Positions 14,558 through 23,500 of a DNA stretch of 28,437 bases are shown one piece after another. Origin of the DNA: JBFXIE01 sp050176255 (lineage in GTDB: Bacteria > Pseudomonadota > Gammaproteobacteria > Burkholderiales > Burkholderiaceae_C); NCBI RefSeq assembly GCF_050176255.1, contig NZ_JBFXIE010000042.1; one strand, 5' to 3'. The notes under the pieces are model-generated. The model was not told the DNA's origin. It saw only the letters and a program-made list of their open reading frames with translations, and did not search any database. Position 1 is the stretch's first letter; every line of letters starts with the position of its first letter. The translations under genes and the position numbers were made by a program.

Positions 14558-15490
14558 TCAACGCACCGGCCGGCTAACCGCCTCCTGCACCGCAGGCAGG
14601 ACATCTTCGTAGTTGAACCCGTTCTGCGTCTTTTGCACTGGGGTGCTCACCCTCTTGTCAAGCCATTCACGCAAGCTCTGCCCTTCGCCCTGGCGCACCA
14701 GTGGGTCATGGCTGTTGCCGGGATAGCGGAACTCGGTGAGGTTCTCGGGGTGGTCCTTGAATTTTTCGTGGAACCCCACGGCAGGCCGCTGCTTGCTGCC
14801 GCCGGCCCAGGGGTCTTCGTCTTCGATGGACGACCACATGGGTAGCCGCGTGTCCCACTTCCACAGGTGCTCGTACTGCTTATTCACGCTCTGCTTGTGG
14901 CAGATGCCGCCAGCAACCTGGGGGTCGGCGCGATCCCAGTGGTAGGTGGTGCGGCAGCCCTCGCTATGGCCGCTCAGGAAAATGGGCAAGTTGGAGTAGG
15001 CCTTGAACCAGCGGATGATTTCCGCAATGTCATCGCCCCGCGCGTCGAGCCGTGCCGGATTCACGGCGGTAAAGACCCCTTCGCGCGCGCGATCCCCCGC
15101 GTTTTTGAGCATCTCCTGCGACGTGCCGCCTGGGCAGCCGAGCTTATTACCCTCGCGGGTCACAAACTCGGGCGTGATGACCGCGAAGCCCTCGCGGTAG
15201 TAAAACTGCGCCACCGTGGTTTCCCAGCCCCACATTCCGCCACAGCCGTGGTTGTGGATGACGAGCCCGCGCAAGCTGGGGTGGCGCGGCAGCAGCGCGG
15301 TGAACTTGTCGCGGTACACGGCACCGAACAGCGGAAGATAAAAGACGCTGCGATCAAGGACTGTCCTGGTCTGCGCTTTGTCATACGCCGGCACTTGGCG
15401 ACTTTGCTGGGCAAGCGCTCCGTGCATGAGAAATGGTTGCGCAACCAAAAAGCCGATGGTTCCCCAAAAGGCGTATTTGTGAGTGGGCAT
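14558..15490 (-). CDS. Secreted alpha/beta hydrolase (dienelactone hydrolase-like)
   Basis: A 310-residue exported hydrolase. Residues 1-28 form a signal peptide (hydrophobic 8-20, cleavage near GALA). The alpha/beta-hydrolase pattern is clear: oxyanion-hole segment HNHGCGG (79-85), nucleophile elbow GHSEG (174-178, Ser176), an acidic candidate around 223-226 and His261 in NSHDP. The Cys residues at 83, 119, 179 and 197 could form disulphides in the periplasm. Such dienelactone-hydrolase-like secreted proteins are esterases or peptidases; the substrate cannot be named. ATG 15490 is preferred; a GTG directly before it (15493) would add one residue. It is on the same strand as the SIMPL gene, 133 bases downstream of it. 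Confidence 0.78.
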   Translation of the reverse strand: MPTHKYAFWGTIGFLVAQPFLMHGALAQQSRQVPAYDKAQTRTVLDRSVFYLPLFGAVYRDKFTALLPRHPSLRGLVIHNHGCGGMWGWETTVAQFYYREGFAVITPEFVTREGNKLGCPGGTSQEMLKNAGDRAREGVFTAVNPARLDARGDDIAEIIRWFKAYSNLPIFLSGHSEGCRTTYHWDRADPQVAGGICHKQSVNKQYEHLWKWDTRLPMWSSIEDEDPWAGGSKQRPAVGFHEKFKDHPENLTEFRYPGNSHDPLVRQGEGQSLREWLDKRVSTPVQKTQNGFNYEDVLPAVQEAVSRPVR

Positions 15491-15623
15491 CACTGGATTT
15501 CTTTCTGTGGCGCGCGATTGTCAGTTGGCTGCGAGCCTCACTGAGCCGTCCGACATTGGCGATCAAGGCACTTGAAACCTTCTTGCATCTTGCGCGATCG
15601 CCATGTGCCGCCAGGTAGCTGGG

Positions 15624-16340
15624 TTACTTGAGCTGCACCGAACCCGAGACAGTCACCACCACCTGCGCCTTGCCCGCCTCCACGGGCACGGGCGAATCGG
15701 CTGCCAGCGCCGCCGATTTGGCCTCCATGGCCATCATGCGCGGGCGCGGGCCGGGCCACATCTCGTTGCTGTTGACGGCCACCTCGCGCAGCGTGTAGCC
15801 GGCAAAGCCGAAGCCGCGCGCCAGGTCGTGCGCGCGTGCCTTGAAGGCCTCGATGGCCTGGGCCTGCGCCGCGCCTTCGGCCTGGGTGCGCGCCTCGCGC
15901 GACAGGTCGAACGCAATCTGGCTGACCGACAGGCTTGCAATCTTGCCCGCCGTGGCGGTGATGCGGGCAAAGTCGCGCCCCTCCAGCACCAGCTCGGCAC
16001 GGCCCTGCCAGCCGTTGATCTGGCCGTCCTTGCCGTAGCGCGGGTACATGCCGAAGGCGCCCGTGCGCACCTCCATCTGTTGCGGCTGGGCAGAGCGACG
16101 CGCCTCGGTCAGCGCGGCATCAAGCGCCTGTTTGAGCTGGGCCTGCACCGCGGCCGCATCGGGCGCCTCGCGGGTGGTACCCAGCGTCAGCACCAGCAGG
16201 TCCTGCTGCACTTGCTGCATGCCCGATGCGGACAGCTGCAGCACGTTGTGCGGCGCCGCAAGCATTCCATTTTGAGAAAAAACCGCAGAAGCGCTCGTCA
16301 ATAAAGCGCAAGCAGCTATTATTTTTGAAGCATTTTTCAT
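15624..16340 (-). CDS. SIMPL-domain (DUF541) periplasmic protein
   Basis: A 238-residue protein: Sec signal peptide (1-22, ending VFS), then one SIMPL domain. Visible hallmarks are LQLSASGMQQVQQDLLVLTLGTT-type first strand with ASG, the Ala-rich helix with Gln/Leu repeats, YPRYGKDGQINGWQGRAEL in the centre, a long Ala/Arg helix followed by GFAGYTLREV, and a final strand VVVTVSGSVQL. SIMPL proteins such as E. coli YggE are periplasmic or outer-membrane associated and linked to stress resistance; no enzymatic activity is established. The signal peptide is encoded by a copy of the dispersed repeat. The gene is divergent from the response regulator across 221 bases. Confidence 0.85.
   Translation of the reverse strand: MKNASKIIAACALLTSASAVFSQNGMLAAPHNVLQLSASGMQQVQQDLLVLTLGTTREAPDAAAVQAQLKQALDAALTEARRSAQPQQMEVRTGAFGMYPRYGKDGQINGWQGRAELVLEGRDFARITATAGKIASLSVSQIAFDLSREARTQAEGAAQAQAIEAFKARAHDLARGFGFAGYTLREVAVNSNEMWPGPRPRMMAMEAKSAALAADSPVPVEAGKAQVVVTVSGSVQLK
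16267..16340 (-). repeat. Dispersed repeat copy B, coding for the SIMPL signal peptide
   Basis: Read on the minus strand: ATGAAAAATGCT, then AATAGCTGCTTGCGCTT, TTGACGAGCGCTT, GCGGTTTTTTC and CAAAATGG. The TAGCTGCTTGCGCTT core is shared exactly with copy C at 25584(-). Start codon and whole signal peptide lie within it. Confidence 0.75.
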
Positions 16341-16464
16341 GAGAACCCTCTTTTATCGGCGCGGCATGACCATGAGATGCGGCCACCACTGACAGACGCC
16401 GTGACCGCGTTATGCCAGCCCTTTGGTGAACGCCCGGTAATGTCGCCGCGATACGGGGCAAAAC

Positions 16465-16540
16465 CTGTAACAGTTGGTCAGACTCGCGTGGCAAAAGCCG
16501 ATTTGGGATCACAAGCTGGTCAAAATCAGTGCTGTTACAA
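16465..16540 (+). promoter_or_regulatory. Candidate operator: paired repeats upstream of the response regulator
   Basis: CTGTAACAG (16465-16473) and CTGTTACAA (16532-16540) are near-perfect inverted copies. In addition AGTTGGTCA (16472-16480) and AGCTGGTCA (16514-16522) form a direct repeat. All lie within 100 bases of the regulator start. OmpR-family regulators often bind paired short repeats and autoregulate; binding here is inferred. Confidence 0.4.
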
Positions 16541-16561
16541 ATTGGACAGCGAAAGAACAGC

Positions 16562-17293
16562 ATGGCCACAACTACCAACCGTATCAACAAAGTTCTCGTG
16601 GTGGATGACGATGCGCGCATCCGCGACCTGCTGCGCCGCTACCTCACGCAGGAAGGCTTCGAGGTGATGGTTGCCGAGGACGGCAAGGCGCTCAACCGCA
16701 TCTTGCTGCGCGAAACCGTCGATCTGATCGTGCTTGACCTGATGATGCCCGGCGAAGACGGTCTGTCGATCTGCCGGCGCCTGCGCGCGGCCAACGACCG
16801 CACGCCCATCATCATGCTGACCGCCAAGGGCGAGGATGTGGACCGCATCGTGGGTCTGGAGGTGGGTGCCGACGACTACCTGGGCAAGCCCTTCAATCCG
16901 CGCGAGCTGCTGGCGCGCATCCACGCCGTGCTGCGCCGCCGCCCGCCGCCGGAAGCCCCGGGCGCGCCCTCGGGCGACAACGAAGTGGTGACCTTTGGCC
17001 CCTTCACCTTCGACATGGGCACGCGCGCGCTGCAAAAGAACGGCGAAGAGCTTCCCCTGACCACCGGTGAGTTCGCCATGCTCAAGGCCCTGGTGCGCCA
17101 CCCGCGCCAGCCGCTGTCGCGTGAAAAACTGGCGCTGCTGGCACGCGGGCGCGAGTTCGAGCCCTTTGACCGCAGTCTGGACGTGCAAATCTCGCGCCTG
17201 CGCAAGCTGGTCGAGGTGGACGCCGCGCAGCCGCGCTACATCCAGACCGTCTGGGGCGTGGGCTATGTGTTCGTGCCGGACGGCACCAACTGA
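16562..17293 (+). CDS. ompR: OmpR-family two-component response regulator
   Basis: A 243-residue regulator. Receiver domain (about 8-122): acidic pocket Asp15-Asp16, phospho-acceptor Asp59 (LIVLDLMMPGEDG), Thr87 and Lys109 in LGKPFNP. A short Pro-rich linker (APGAPSGDNE) leads to a winged-helix DNA-binding domain (about 138-240) with LTTGEFAMLKALVRHP, SREKL, the recognition-helix region RSLDVQISRLRKLVE and the YIQTVWGVGYVFVPDG ending typical of OmpR. Length and motifs fit OmpR of beta/gammaproteobacteria; a Comamonadaceae-specific role (osmotic, metal or envelope stress) cannot be read from sequence. ATG 16562 is preferred over an upstream opening at 16529. Kinase gene follows on the same strand after 96 bases. 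An upstream repeat pair may serve autoregulation. Confidence 0.92.
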   Translation: MATTTNRINKVLVVDDDARIRDLLRRYLTQEGFEVMVAEDGKALNRILLRETVDLIVLDLMMPGEDGLSICRRLRAANDRTPIIMLTAKGEDVDRIVGLEVGADDYLGKPFNPRELLARIHAVLRRRPPPEAPGAPSGDNEVVTFGPFTFDMGTRALQKNGEELPLTTGEFAMLKALVRHPRQPLSREKLALLARGREFEPFDRSLDVQISRLRKLVEVDAAQPRYIQTVWGVGYVFVPDGTN

Positions 17294-17327
17294 CGCGCCC
17301 GCGACTAGAGCACTGCCCCAGTCAACC

Positions 17328-17393
17328 ATGAGCACGGCAGCCGCGCCACCGGCGTGCGCTGCCCGTCCACACCACCAGCCCGCCACGCCATGA
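17328..17393 (+). other. Short upstream ORF overlapping the kinase start (possible coupling peptide)
   Basis: ATG at 17328 opens 21 codons rich in Ala and Pro, whose TGA stop overlaps the proposed kinase ATG (ATGA at 17390-17393). No ribosome-binding site is evident for it. It could couple kinase translation to upstream ribosomes, or be chance. Confidence 0.25.
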
Positions 17394-18910
17394 GCGCCCA
17401 CGACGCGCATTCCGACGTTACCAGCCCAGCCCCGCTGGAGACGACCAGCAGCCGCGCGCCGCAGCGCGCGCGCGTGGGCCTGAACCTGTTTTGGCGCACC
17501 TTCTTTCTGCTGGCCATCTTGCTGGTGGGCAGCATCCTGGCCTGGCTGCAGACGCTGCGCGCGCTGGAGTTCGAGCCCCGCGCACTGCAGACCGCGCAGC
17601 AGATCGCGTCGCTGGTCAACCTGAGCCGCGCGGCGCTGGTGCATTCGGACGCCATCGCCCGGGTGTCGCTGCTCAAGACCATGGCCGAGCAAGAGGGCGT
17701 GCGCATCCTGCCGCGCGAGCCCGGCGACAAATTCGAGCCGCTCACATCCACGCCCCTGGGCTCACGCCTGACACAGGAGCTGACACAGCGCCTGGGGCCC
17801 GGCACCATCGTTGCAGGCAGCGTCAACGGCGAAAGCGGCCTGTGGGTGGGCTTCACCATCAACGACGACCCCAACTGGCTGCTGATGGACCGCTCGCGCC
17901 TGAGCACCGCCGGCGGCAAGACCTGGCTGATCTGGCTGATCACCGTGGGCGCGCTTTCACTGGCGGGCGCGGCCATGATCGCCCGGCTGATCAACCGCCC
18001 GCTCAAGCAACTGAGCGACGCCGCCAACCGCGTGCGCGATGGCGACTTTGCCAACAGCCGCCTGGACGAAGAGGCCGTGACCAGCGAGATCCGCGAGGTC
18101 AACATCGGCTTCAACCGCATGGCGCAAAAGCTCGCCAAACTGGAGCAAGACCGCGCCGTGATGCTGGCCGGCATATCGCACGACCTGCGCACGCCCCTGG
18201 CGCGGCTGCGCCTGGAAACCGAGATGAGCGTGGGCGATGACGTGGCACGCCAGCACATGGTGGCCGACATCGTGCAGCTGGATGCCACCATCGACAAGTT
18301 TCTGGACTACGCCCGCCCCGACAACGCCGTGGCACTGAGCCCCGTCAACCTGCATGGCGTGGTGTCGTCGTGCGTGTACGCGGTGCAAGACCACCGCGAG
18401 CTGCAAATCACCATGAACGTGCCCGAAGACCTGATCGTGATGGCCGACGAGGTAGAACTGGCGCGCGTGATCTCGAACCTGCTGGAAAACGCCCGCCGCT
18501 ACGGCAAGAACCGCGACACCGGCGTGACCACTGTGGACATTGCTGCCAAGGCGCGCGAGAAATGGGTGCTCATCAAGCTGCGCGACCACGGCCCCGGAGC
18601 GCCGCCGGAGCAATTGACCAACCTGACCAAACCGTTTTTTCGCGGCGACTCGGCGCGCACGGCCGCCGCAGGCGCGGGGCTGGGTCTGTCCATCGTGGAC
18701 AAGACCGTGCAGCGCATGGGCGGCATTTTTGCCCTGGCCAACTCGGCATCGGGCGGACTGGTGGCCCACATTCAGCTGCAGCGCGCCACCAACCTGCCTG
18801 ACGGCCAGGGCCCCGAGCAGCGGCTGCAGCGCCCGCAGATCAAGCGCCACCTGCCCCCGCGCAGCAGCGCACCGGCAGCGCAGCAAAAGCCGCCCCATCA
18901 AAAACAATAG
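17390..18910 (+). CDS. envZ: EnvZ-type sensor histidine kinase
   Basis: A 506-residue membrane kinase. TM1 about 34-54, a periplasmic sensor segment of about 120 residues, TM2 about 177-200, HAMP (about 198-250, INRPLKQLSDAANRV), H box ISHDLRTPLARLRLE (phospho-acceptor His264), N box NLLENARRYG (Asn363, Asn367), G1 DHGPG (399-403) and G2 GAGLGLSI (428-435). This order and the H-box text match EnvZ-like kinases. A Pro/Gln/Arg-rich tail of about 50 residues after the ATPase domain is unusual; the last codons and the TAG stop come from a repeat copy, so the tail may be an extension gained when the original stop was lost. Partner is the OmpR-like regulator immediately upstream. ATG 17390 is preferred; GTG 17354 in frame would add 12 residues. 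Trigger unknown. Confidence 0.9.
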   Translation: MSAHDAHSDVTSPAPLETTSSRAPQRARVGLNLFWRTFFLLAILLVGSILAWLQTLRALEFEPRALQTAQQIASLVNLSRAALVHSDAIARVSLLKTMAEQEGVRILPREPGDKFEPLTSTPLGSRLTQELTQRLGPGTIVAGSVNGESGLWVGFTINDDPNWLLMDRSRLSTAGGKTWLIWLITVGALSLAGAAMIARLINRPLKQLSDAANRVRDGDFANSRLDEEAVTSEIREVNIGFNRMAQKLAKLEQDRAVMLAGISHDLRTPLARLRLETEMSVGDDVARQHMVADIVQLDATIDKFLDYARPDNAVALSPVNLHGVVSSCVYAVQDHRELQITMNVPEDLIVMADEVELARVISNLLENARRYGKNRDTGVTTVDIAAKAREKWVLIKLRDHGPGAPPEQLTNLTKPFFRGDSARTAAAGAGLGLSIVDKTVQRMGGIFALANSASGGLVAHIQLQRATNLPDGQGPEQRLQRPQIKRHLPPRSSAPAAQQKPPHQKQ

Positions 18911-18955
18911 CTGTCAGCGCTTGCTTTACCTGGCGTTAAGGCGGTTTTGACCTGA
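18898..18955 (+). repeat. Dispersed repeat copy D, supplies the kinase stop codon
   Basis: CATCAAAAACAATAGCTGTCAGCGCTTG, then a degenerate right half (TGGCGTTAAGGCGGTTTTGACC). The TAG of TAGCT at 18908-18910 is the stop codon of the kinase gene. The outer CAAAA and GGTTTTG segments also match copies A and B. Confidence 0.65.
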
Positions 18956-19100
18956 TAAGTGAAAACCCCAGACCAGGCTACACCATCCTGCCCGCCCTCC
19001 AGCCCCGTCAGTGCCGCAGGCGGCAATCCAGTGCCCATCGCGCAGGCTTTGTGACTGCGCGCGCGGGCAAGACGGTGGATGCAGGCGCGCGGTTGCCGCC

Positions 19101-19586
19101 TTATTGCCTGAACAGCAAGACAGCGGCGCGCGCCTCGATCGCCAGGCCCTGGCCCACGGGCCCCAGGCGCTCGGCGGTTTTGGCCTTCACGTTCACCTGC
19201 TCCAGGCCCAGGCCCAAAGCGTCGGCGATGCGCGCGCGCATGGCCGGGATGTGCGCCGCCAGGCGCGGCGCCTGGGCCACCACGGTGCTATCGATGTTGC
19301 CGATGGCGTAGCCCTTGGCTTGCACGCGGCGCGCGGCCTCGGTCAGCAACACGACCGAATCGGCGCCCTTGAAGCGCGCATCGGTATCGGGGAAGTGGCT
19401 GCCGATGTCACCCAGCGCCGCCGCGCCCAGCAGCGCGTCGGTGATGGCGTGCAGCAGTACGTCAGCATCCGAATGCCCCAGCAGCCCCATGGTGTGGGGA
19501 ATGTCCACCCCGCCGATGACCAGGCGCCGCCCGGGCACCAGCGCATGCACGTCCCACCCTTCGCCGATTCTGAAATTCATGCCCAT
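19101..19586 (-). CDS. ispF: 2-C-methyl-D-erythritol 2,4-cyclodiphosphate synthase
   Basis: A 161-residue IspF, the usual family length. It converts CDP-ME 2-phosphate to ME-cPP with release of CMP in the MEP isoprenoid pathway. Metal-binding residues are visible: Asp12 and His14 (GWDVHAL), His46 (ADVLLHAITDALLGA). HSDAD (38-42), DIGSHFPDTDARFKGADS and the IGNIDSTVVAQAPRL segment are family signatures, and the C-terminus has VKAKTAERLGPVGQG. It starts 27 bases after the ispD stop codon, on the same strand, the common ispD-ispF arrangement. ATG 19586 or ATG 19580 (MNFRIGEG) could be the start; neither has a convincing ribosome-binding site, so translation probably depends on coupling. Confidence 0.95.
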   Translation of the reverse strand: MGMNFRIGEGWDVHALVPGRRLVIGGVDIPHTMGLLGHSDADVLLHAITDALLGAAALGDIGSHFPDTDARFKGADSVVLLTEAARRVQAKGYAIGNIDSTVVAQAPRLAAHIPAMRARIADALGLGLEQVNVKAKTAERLGPVGQGLAIEARAAVLLFRQ

Positions 19587-19613
19587 TGTGTTTGCCGTCA
19601 GGATGTGACGCCG

Positions 19614-20474
19614 TCAGGTTCTGGAAGAAAAGAAAGTCTTGACCGGGTCGCTGGCCGCCGCGCCGCGCTCGCCGCCAAAGCGGGCCAGGGTGGCGGCATG
19701 CATGCGCTGGGCCAGCACGGCCTCGGCCAGGGAAAAGTCCTCAGGGTAGGTCACCTTGAAGTTCTGCGCGCCGCCGGGCACCAGCCGCGGATGCAGGCCC
19801 ATGGCCTCCATGGCGCTGGCCTCGTCGGTGGCGGTGGCGCCCACCTGCTCCAGCGCGTGGCGCAGCGCGCCGATGCGAAACATCTGCGGTGTTTGCGCCA
19901 GCCATTTGTCGCTGCGGTCCACGGTGGAGGCCACGCGCACGCCGCCAGGGCCGTCGATGGCGGTCTTGAGCGTGTCGGCCAGCTTGTGCGCCAGCAGGCC
20001 GCCCACGCTGTCGTGCTGGCAGGCGTCGATCAGCGCGTCGATCTGCGCCGTGGTCACCAGGCAGCGCGCGGCGTCGTGCACCAGCGCCCAGTCGCCGTCC
20101 AGCGCGCCGCGCTCTTGCAGCGCCCTCAGGCCGCCCAGCACCGATTCGGCCCGCGTGGCACCGCCGCAGGGCACGGCAAAGTAGGCGGGGTGGGCATGGC
20201 TGTCAAAAAAACGGTCGCCCGGCGCCACCACCACCAGCGTGCCCGCCAGACGCGCCACGCCGGCAAAGGCCGTCAGCGTATGCAGCACCAGAGGCAGCCC
20301 CGCCACCGGCTGATACTGCTTGGGCAGCACGGCGCCGCTGCCTTGCGCGCCCGGCACGCTGGCGCGCAAGGCACGCGTGCCCGTTCCGGCGCAGGGCACC
20401 AGCGCCCACAGCCGCGCGGGCACCAGGGCGGACCGGGCGGGTTCCGGGGCGGGGATGGGCGGCAGATCGGTCAT
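19614..20474 (-). CDS. ispD: 2-C-methyl-D-erythritol 4-phosphate cytidylyltransferase
   Basis: A 286-residue IspD, longer than the usual about 230-240. It joins CTP and MEP to CDP-ME. Family motifs: LVPCAGTGTR (nucleotide-binding loop), PKQYQPVAGLPLVLHTL (Lys52), VHDAARCLV, the QTPQMFRIGALRHAL block, TDEASAMEAMG and NFKVTYPEDFSLAEAVL. Two oddities: a Pro/Ala-rich N-terminal extension of about 20 residues, and an insertion of roughly ten residues (LRASVPGAQG region, 36-45) between the TGTR and PKQY parts of the active-site loop. The C-terminus is extended too (GERGAAASDP). ATG 20474 is placed eight bases after a TAGAAT element, so the mRNA may be leaderless. The gene is divergent from mfd across 92 bases and lies directly upstream of ispF. 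Confidence 0.93.
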   Translation of the reverse strand: MTDLPPIPAPEPARSALVPARLWALVPCAGTGTRALRASVPGAQGSGAVLPKQYQPVAGLPLVLHTLTAFAGVARLAGTLVVVAPGDRFFDSHAHPAYFAVPCGGATRAESVLGGLRALQERGALDGDWALVHDAARCLVTTAQIDALIDACQHDSVGGLLAHKLADTLKTAIDGPGGVRVASTVDRSDKWLAQTPQMFRIGALRHALEQVGATATDEASAMEAMGLHPRLVPGGAQNFKVTYPEDFSLAEAVLAQRMHAATLARFGGERGAAASDPVKTFFSSRT

Positions 20475-20482
20475 GGGCGGGC

Positions 20483-20492
20483 ATTCTAGAAT
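20483..20492. promoter_or_regulatory. Symmetric -10 element (ATTCTAGAAT) between ispD and mfd
   Basis: The 10-base palindrome contains a TAGAAT hexamer on each strand. On the minus strand it ends eight bases before the ispD ATG. On the plus strand it would place a start near 20499, about 68 bases before mfd. A bidirectional promoter is inferred; -35 elements are not obvious. Confidence 0.4.
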
Positions 20493-20566
20493 CCCGGCTC
20501 GTCGTCTTGAGCCTTGCGGCGCGCGCCGCGCCTTCTTGTTCAGCGTCACCGGACGACGCCATCTGC

Positions 20567-23500
20567 ATGCAGCTGCCCAAACTATCCCCCGGAAAACGAT
20601 TCACCCTGCCCCGCCCCCTGGGCAGCGCCGACGCCCTGCTGCTGGCCCGCCTGGGGCAGCAGCAAAAAGCCGCCGGCCGCACCACCGCCATCGTCACCGC
20701 CGATGCGACCGACGCCCAGCGGCTGATCGACGAGATGGCTTTCTTCGCGCCCGATCTGCGCTGCGCGCTGTTCCCGGACTGGGAGACGCTGCCCTACGAC
20801 GCCTTCAGCCCGCACCAGGACTTGATCAGCGAGCGCCTGGCCACGCTGTGGCGCATCCAGCAACGCGACAAGGACACCGGCGCCGACGTGGTGCTGGTGC
20901 CGGCCACCACGGCGCTGTACCGGCTGGCGCCGCCGTCGTTTCTGGCGGGCTACACCTTTCACTTCAAGGTCAGGCAAAAGCTGGACGAGGCCAAGCTGCG
21001 CGCCCAGCTCACGCTGGCGGGCTACCAGCATGTGTCGCAGGTGGTCAGCCACGGCGAATACGCGGTGCGCGGCGGGCTGATCGACCTGTTTCCGATGGGC
21101 TCGCTGCAGCCGTTCCGGGTGGACCTGTTTGACGACGAGATCGACTCCATCCGCACCTTCGACCCCGACAGCCAGCGCAGCCTGTACCCCGTGCCCGAGG
21201 TGCGCCTGCTGCCGGGACGCGAATTTCCCATGGACGACGAGGCGCGCGCCAAATTCCGCAGCCGCTGGCGCGAGATGCTGGAGGGCGACCCGACCAAGAG
21301 CCGCATCTACAAGGACATGGGCAACGGCGTGGCCACTGCGGGCATCGAGTATTACCTGCCGCTGTTTTTTGACGAGACCGCCACCGTGTTCGACTACCTG
21401 GGCGACCAAGCCACAGTGGTGCTGCACGGCGACCTGGAAACCGCCTTCCAGCGCTTTTGGCAGGACACGCGCGATCGCTACCGGCTGATCCAGGGCGACC
21501 CGGACCACCCCACCCTGCCGCCCGAGGCGCTGTTTCTGTCCGCCGAGCAGTTCTACGGCCAGGCCAAGCCGCACGCCCAGCTGTCGCTGCGCCCGGGCGT
21601 GGAAGACGTGGCCGACAACGCCCAGTTTCAGAAGCTGCCCGACCTGTCCGTGGTGCGCGGCGCCGACGATCCGCTGGCGCGGCTGCAGGCGCACATCCGC
21701 GCTACGCAGACCACGGGCCAGCGCGTGCTGCTGCTGGCCGAGAGCGACGGCCGGCGCGAGAGCCTGCTGGACTTTCTGCGCGCCTCGGGCCTGAACCCGC
21801 CGGCCTTCGACTCGCTGGCCGAGTTTCAATCGACGCCCGAAGAGCGCGTGGGCATTGCCACAGCGGCGCTGGCCGCGGGCTTTGCCTGGTTGGAAGAGGG
21901 GCTGGATCTGGTCACCGAGACCGAGCTGTTTGCCGCGGGCGCCACCACGCGCCGGCGCAAAAAGCAGGAGCAGGCCAGCGACGTCGAGGCGCTGATCAAG
22001 GACCTGTCCGAGCTGAACCTGGGCGACCCCGTGGTGCACAACCAGCACGGCATCGGGCGCTACCGCGGCCTCATCCACATGGACGTGGGCAACAAGAACC
22101 CCGACGGCAGCCCTGCCCTGCAAGAGTTCTTGCACCTGGAATACGCCGACAACGCCGTGCTGTATGTGCCCGTGAGCCAGCTGCAGCTGATTGGCCGCTA
22201 CACCGGCGTGTCCGCCGACGAGGCACCATTGCACAAGCTGGGCAGCGGCCAGTGGGAAAAGGCCAAGCGCAAGGCGGCAGCGCAGGTGCGCGACGCCGCG
22301 GCCGAGCTGCTCAACATCTACGCCCGGCGCGCCGCGCGCGAGGGCCACGCCTTCCGCTACTCGCCCAGCGACTACGAGCAATTTGCCAACGACTTCGGCT
22401 TTGAGGAAACCGCCGACCAGAAGGCCGCCATCCACGCCGTGGTGCAGGACATGATCAGCCCGCGCCCCATGGATCGCCTGGTCTGCGGCGACGTGGGCTT
22501 TGGCAAGACCGAAGTCGCCCTGCGCGCCTGCTTCGTGGCCGTGGCCGGGGGCAGGCAGGTGGCCTTTTTGGCGCCCACCACGCTGCTGGCCGAGCAGCAC
22601 TACCGCACGCTGTGCGACCGCTTCAGCAAATGGCCGGTGAAGGTGGCCGAGGTGTCGCGCTTTCGCTCAGGCAAGGAGATTTCTGCCGCCGTCAAGGGCA
22701 TTGCCGATGGCACGGTGGACATCGTGGTGGGCACGCACAAGCTGCTGAGTGAATCCACGCAGTTCAAGAACCTGGGCCTGCTCATCATTGACGAAGAGCA
22801 CCGCTTTGGCGTGCGCCACAAGGAGGCGATGAAGAAGTTCCGCGCCGAGGTGGACGTGCTCACCCTCACCGCCACGCCGATTCCGCGCACCATGGGCATG
22901 GCGCTGGAGGGCCTGCGCGACCTGAGCGTGATTGCCACCGCGCCGCAGCGACGCCTGGCCATCAAGACCTTTGTACGCAACGAGGGCACGGGCGTGATCC
23001 GCGAAGCCGTGCTGCGCGAATTGAAGCGCGGCGGGCAGTGCTACTTTTTGCACAACGAGGTCGAGACGATTGAAAACCGGCGCCAGAAGCTCGAGGAGAT
23101 ATTGCCCGAGGCGCGCATCGCCGTGGCCCACGGCCAGATGCCCGAGCGCGAGCTGGAGCGCGTGATGCGCGACTTTGTGGCGCAGCGCTACAACATCCTG
23201 CTGTGCTCGACCATCATCGAGACCGGCATCGACGTGCCCACGGCCAACACCATCATCATCAGCCGGGCCGACAAGTTCGGGCTGGCGCAGCTGCACCAGC
23301 TGCGCGGGCGCGTGGGCCGCAGCCACCACCAGGCCTATGCCTACCTGATGGTGCCCGACATCGAGGGCCTGACCAAGCAGGCGCAGCAGCGCCTGGACGC
23401 GATTCAGCAGATGGAGGAGCTGGGCAGCGGCTTTTACCTGGCCATGCACGACCTGGAGATCCGCGGCGCGGGCGAGGTGCTGGGCGAGAGCCAGAGCGGC

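Noticed and set aside
14191..14604. 137-codon minus-strand frame between tRNA and hydrolase
   Set aside because: It runs through the tRNA terminator and overlaps the integrase remnant; no start signal and no domain.
20582..22600. 672-codon minus-strand open frame opposite mfd
   Set aside because: Shadow of mfd; composition typical of reverse-frame GC-rich sequence.
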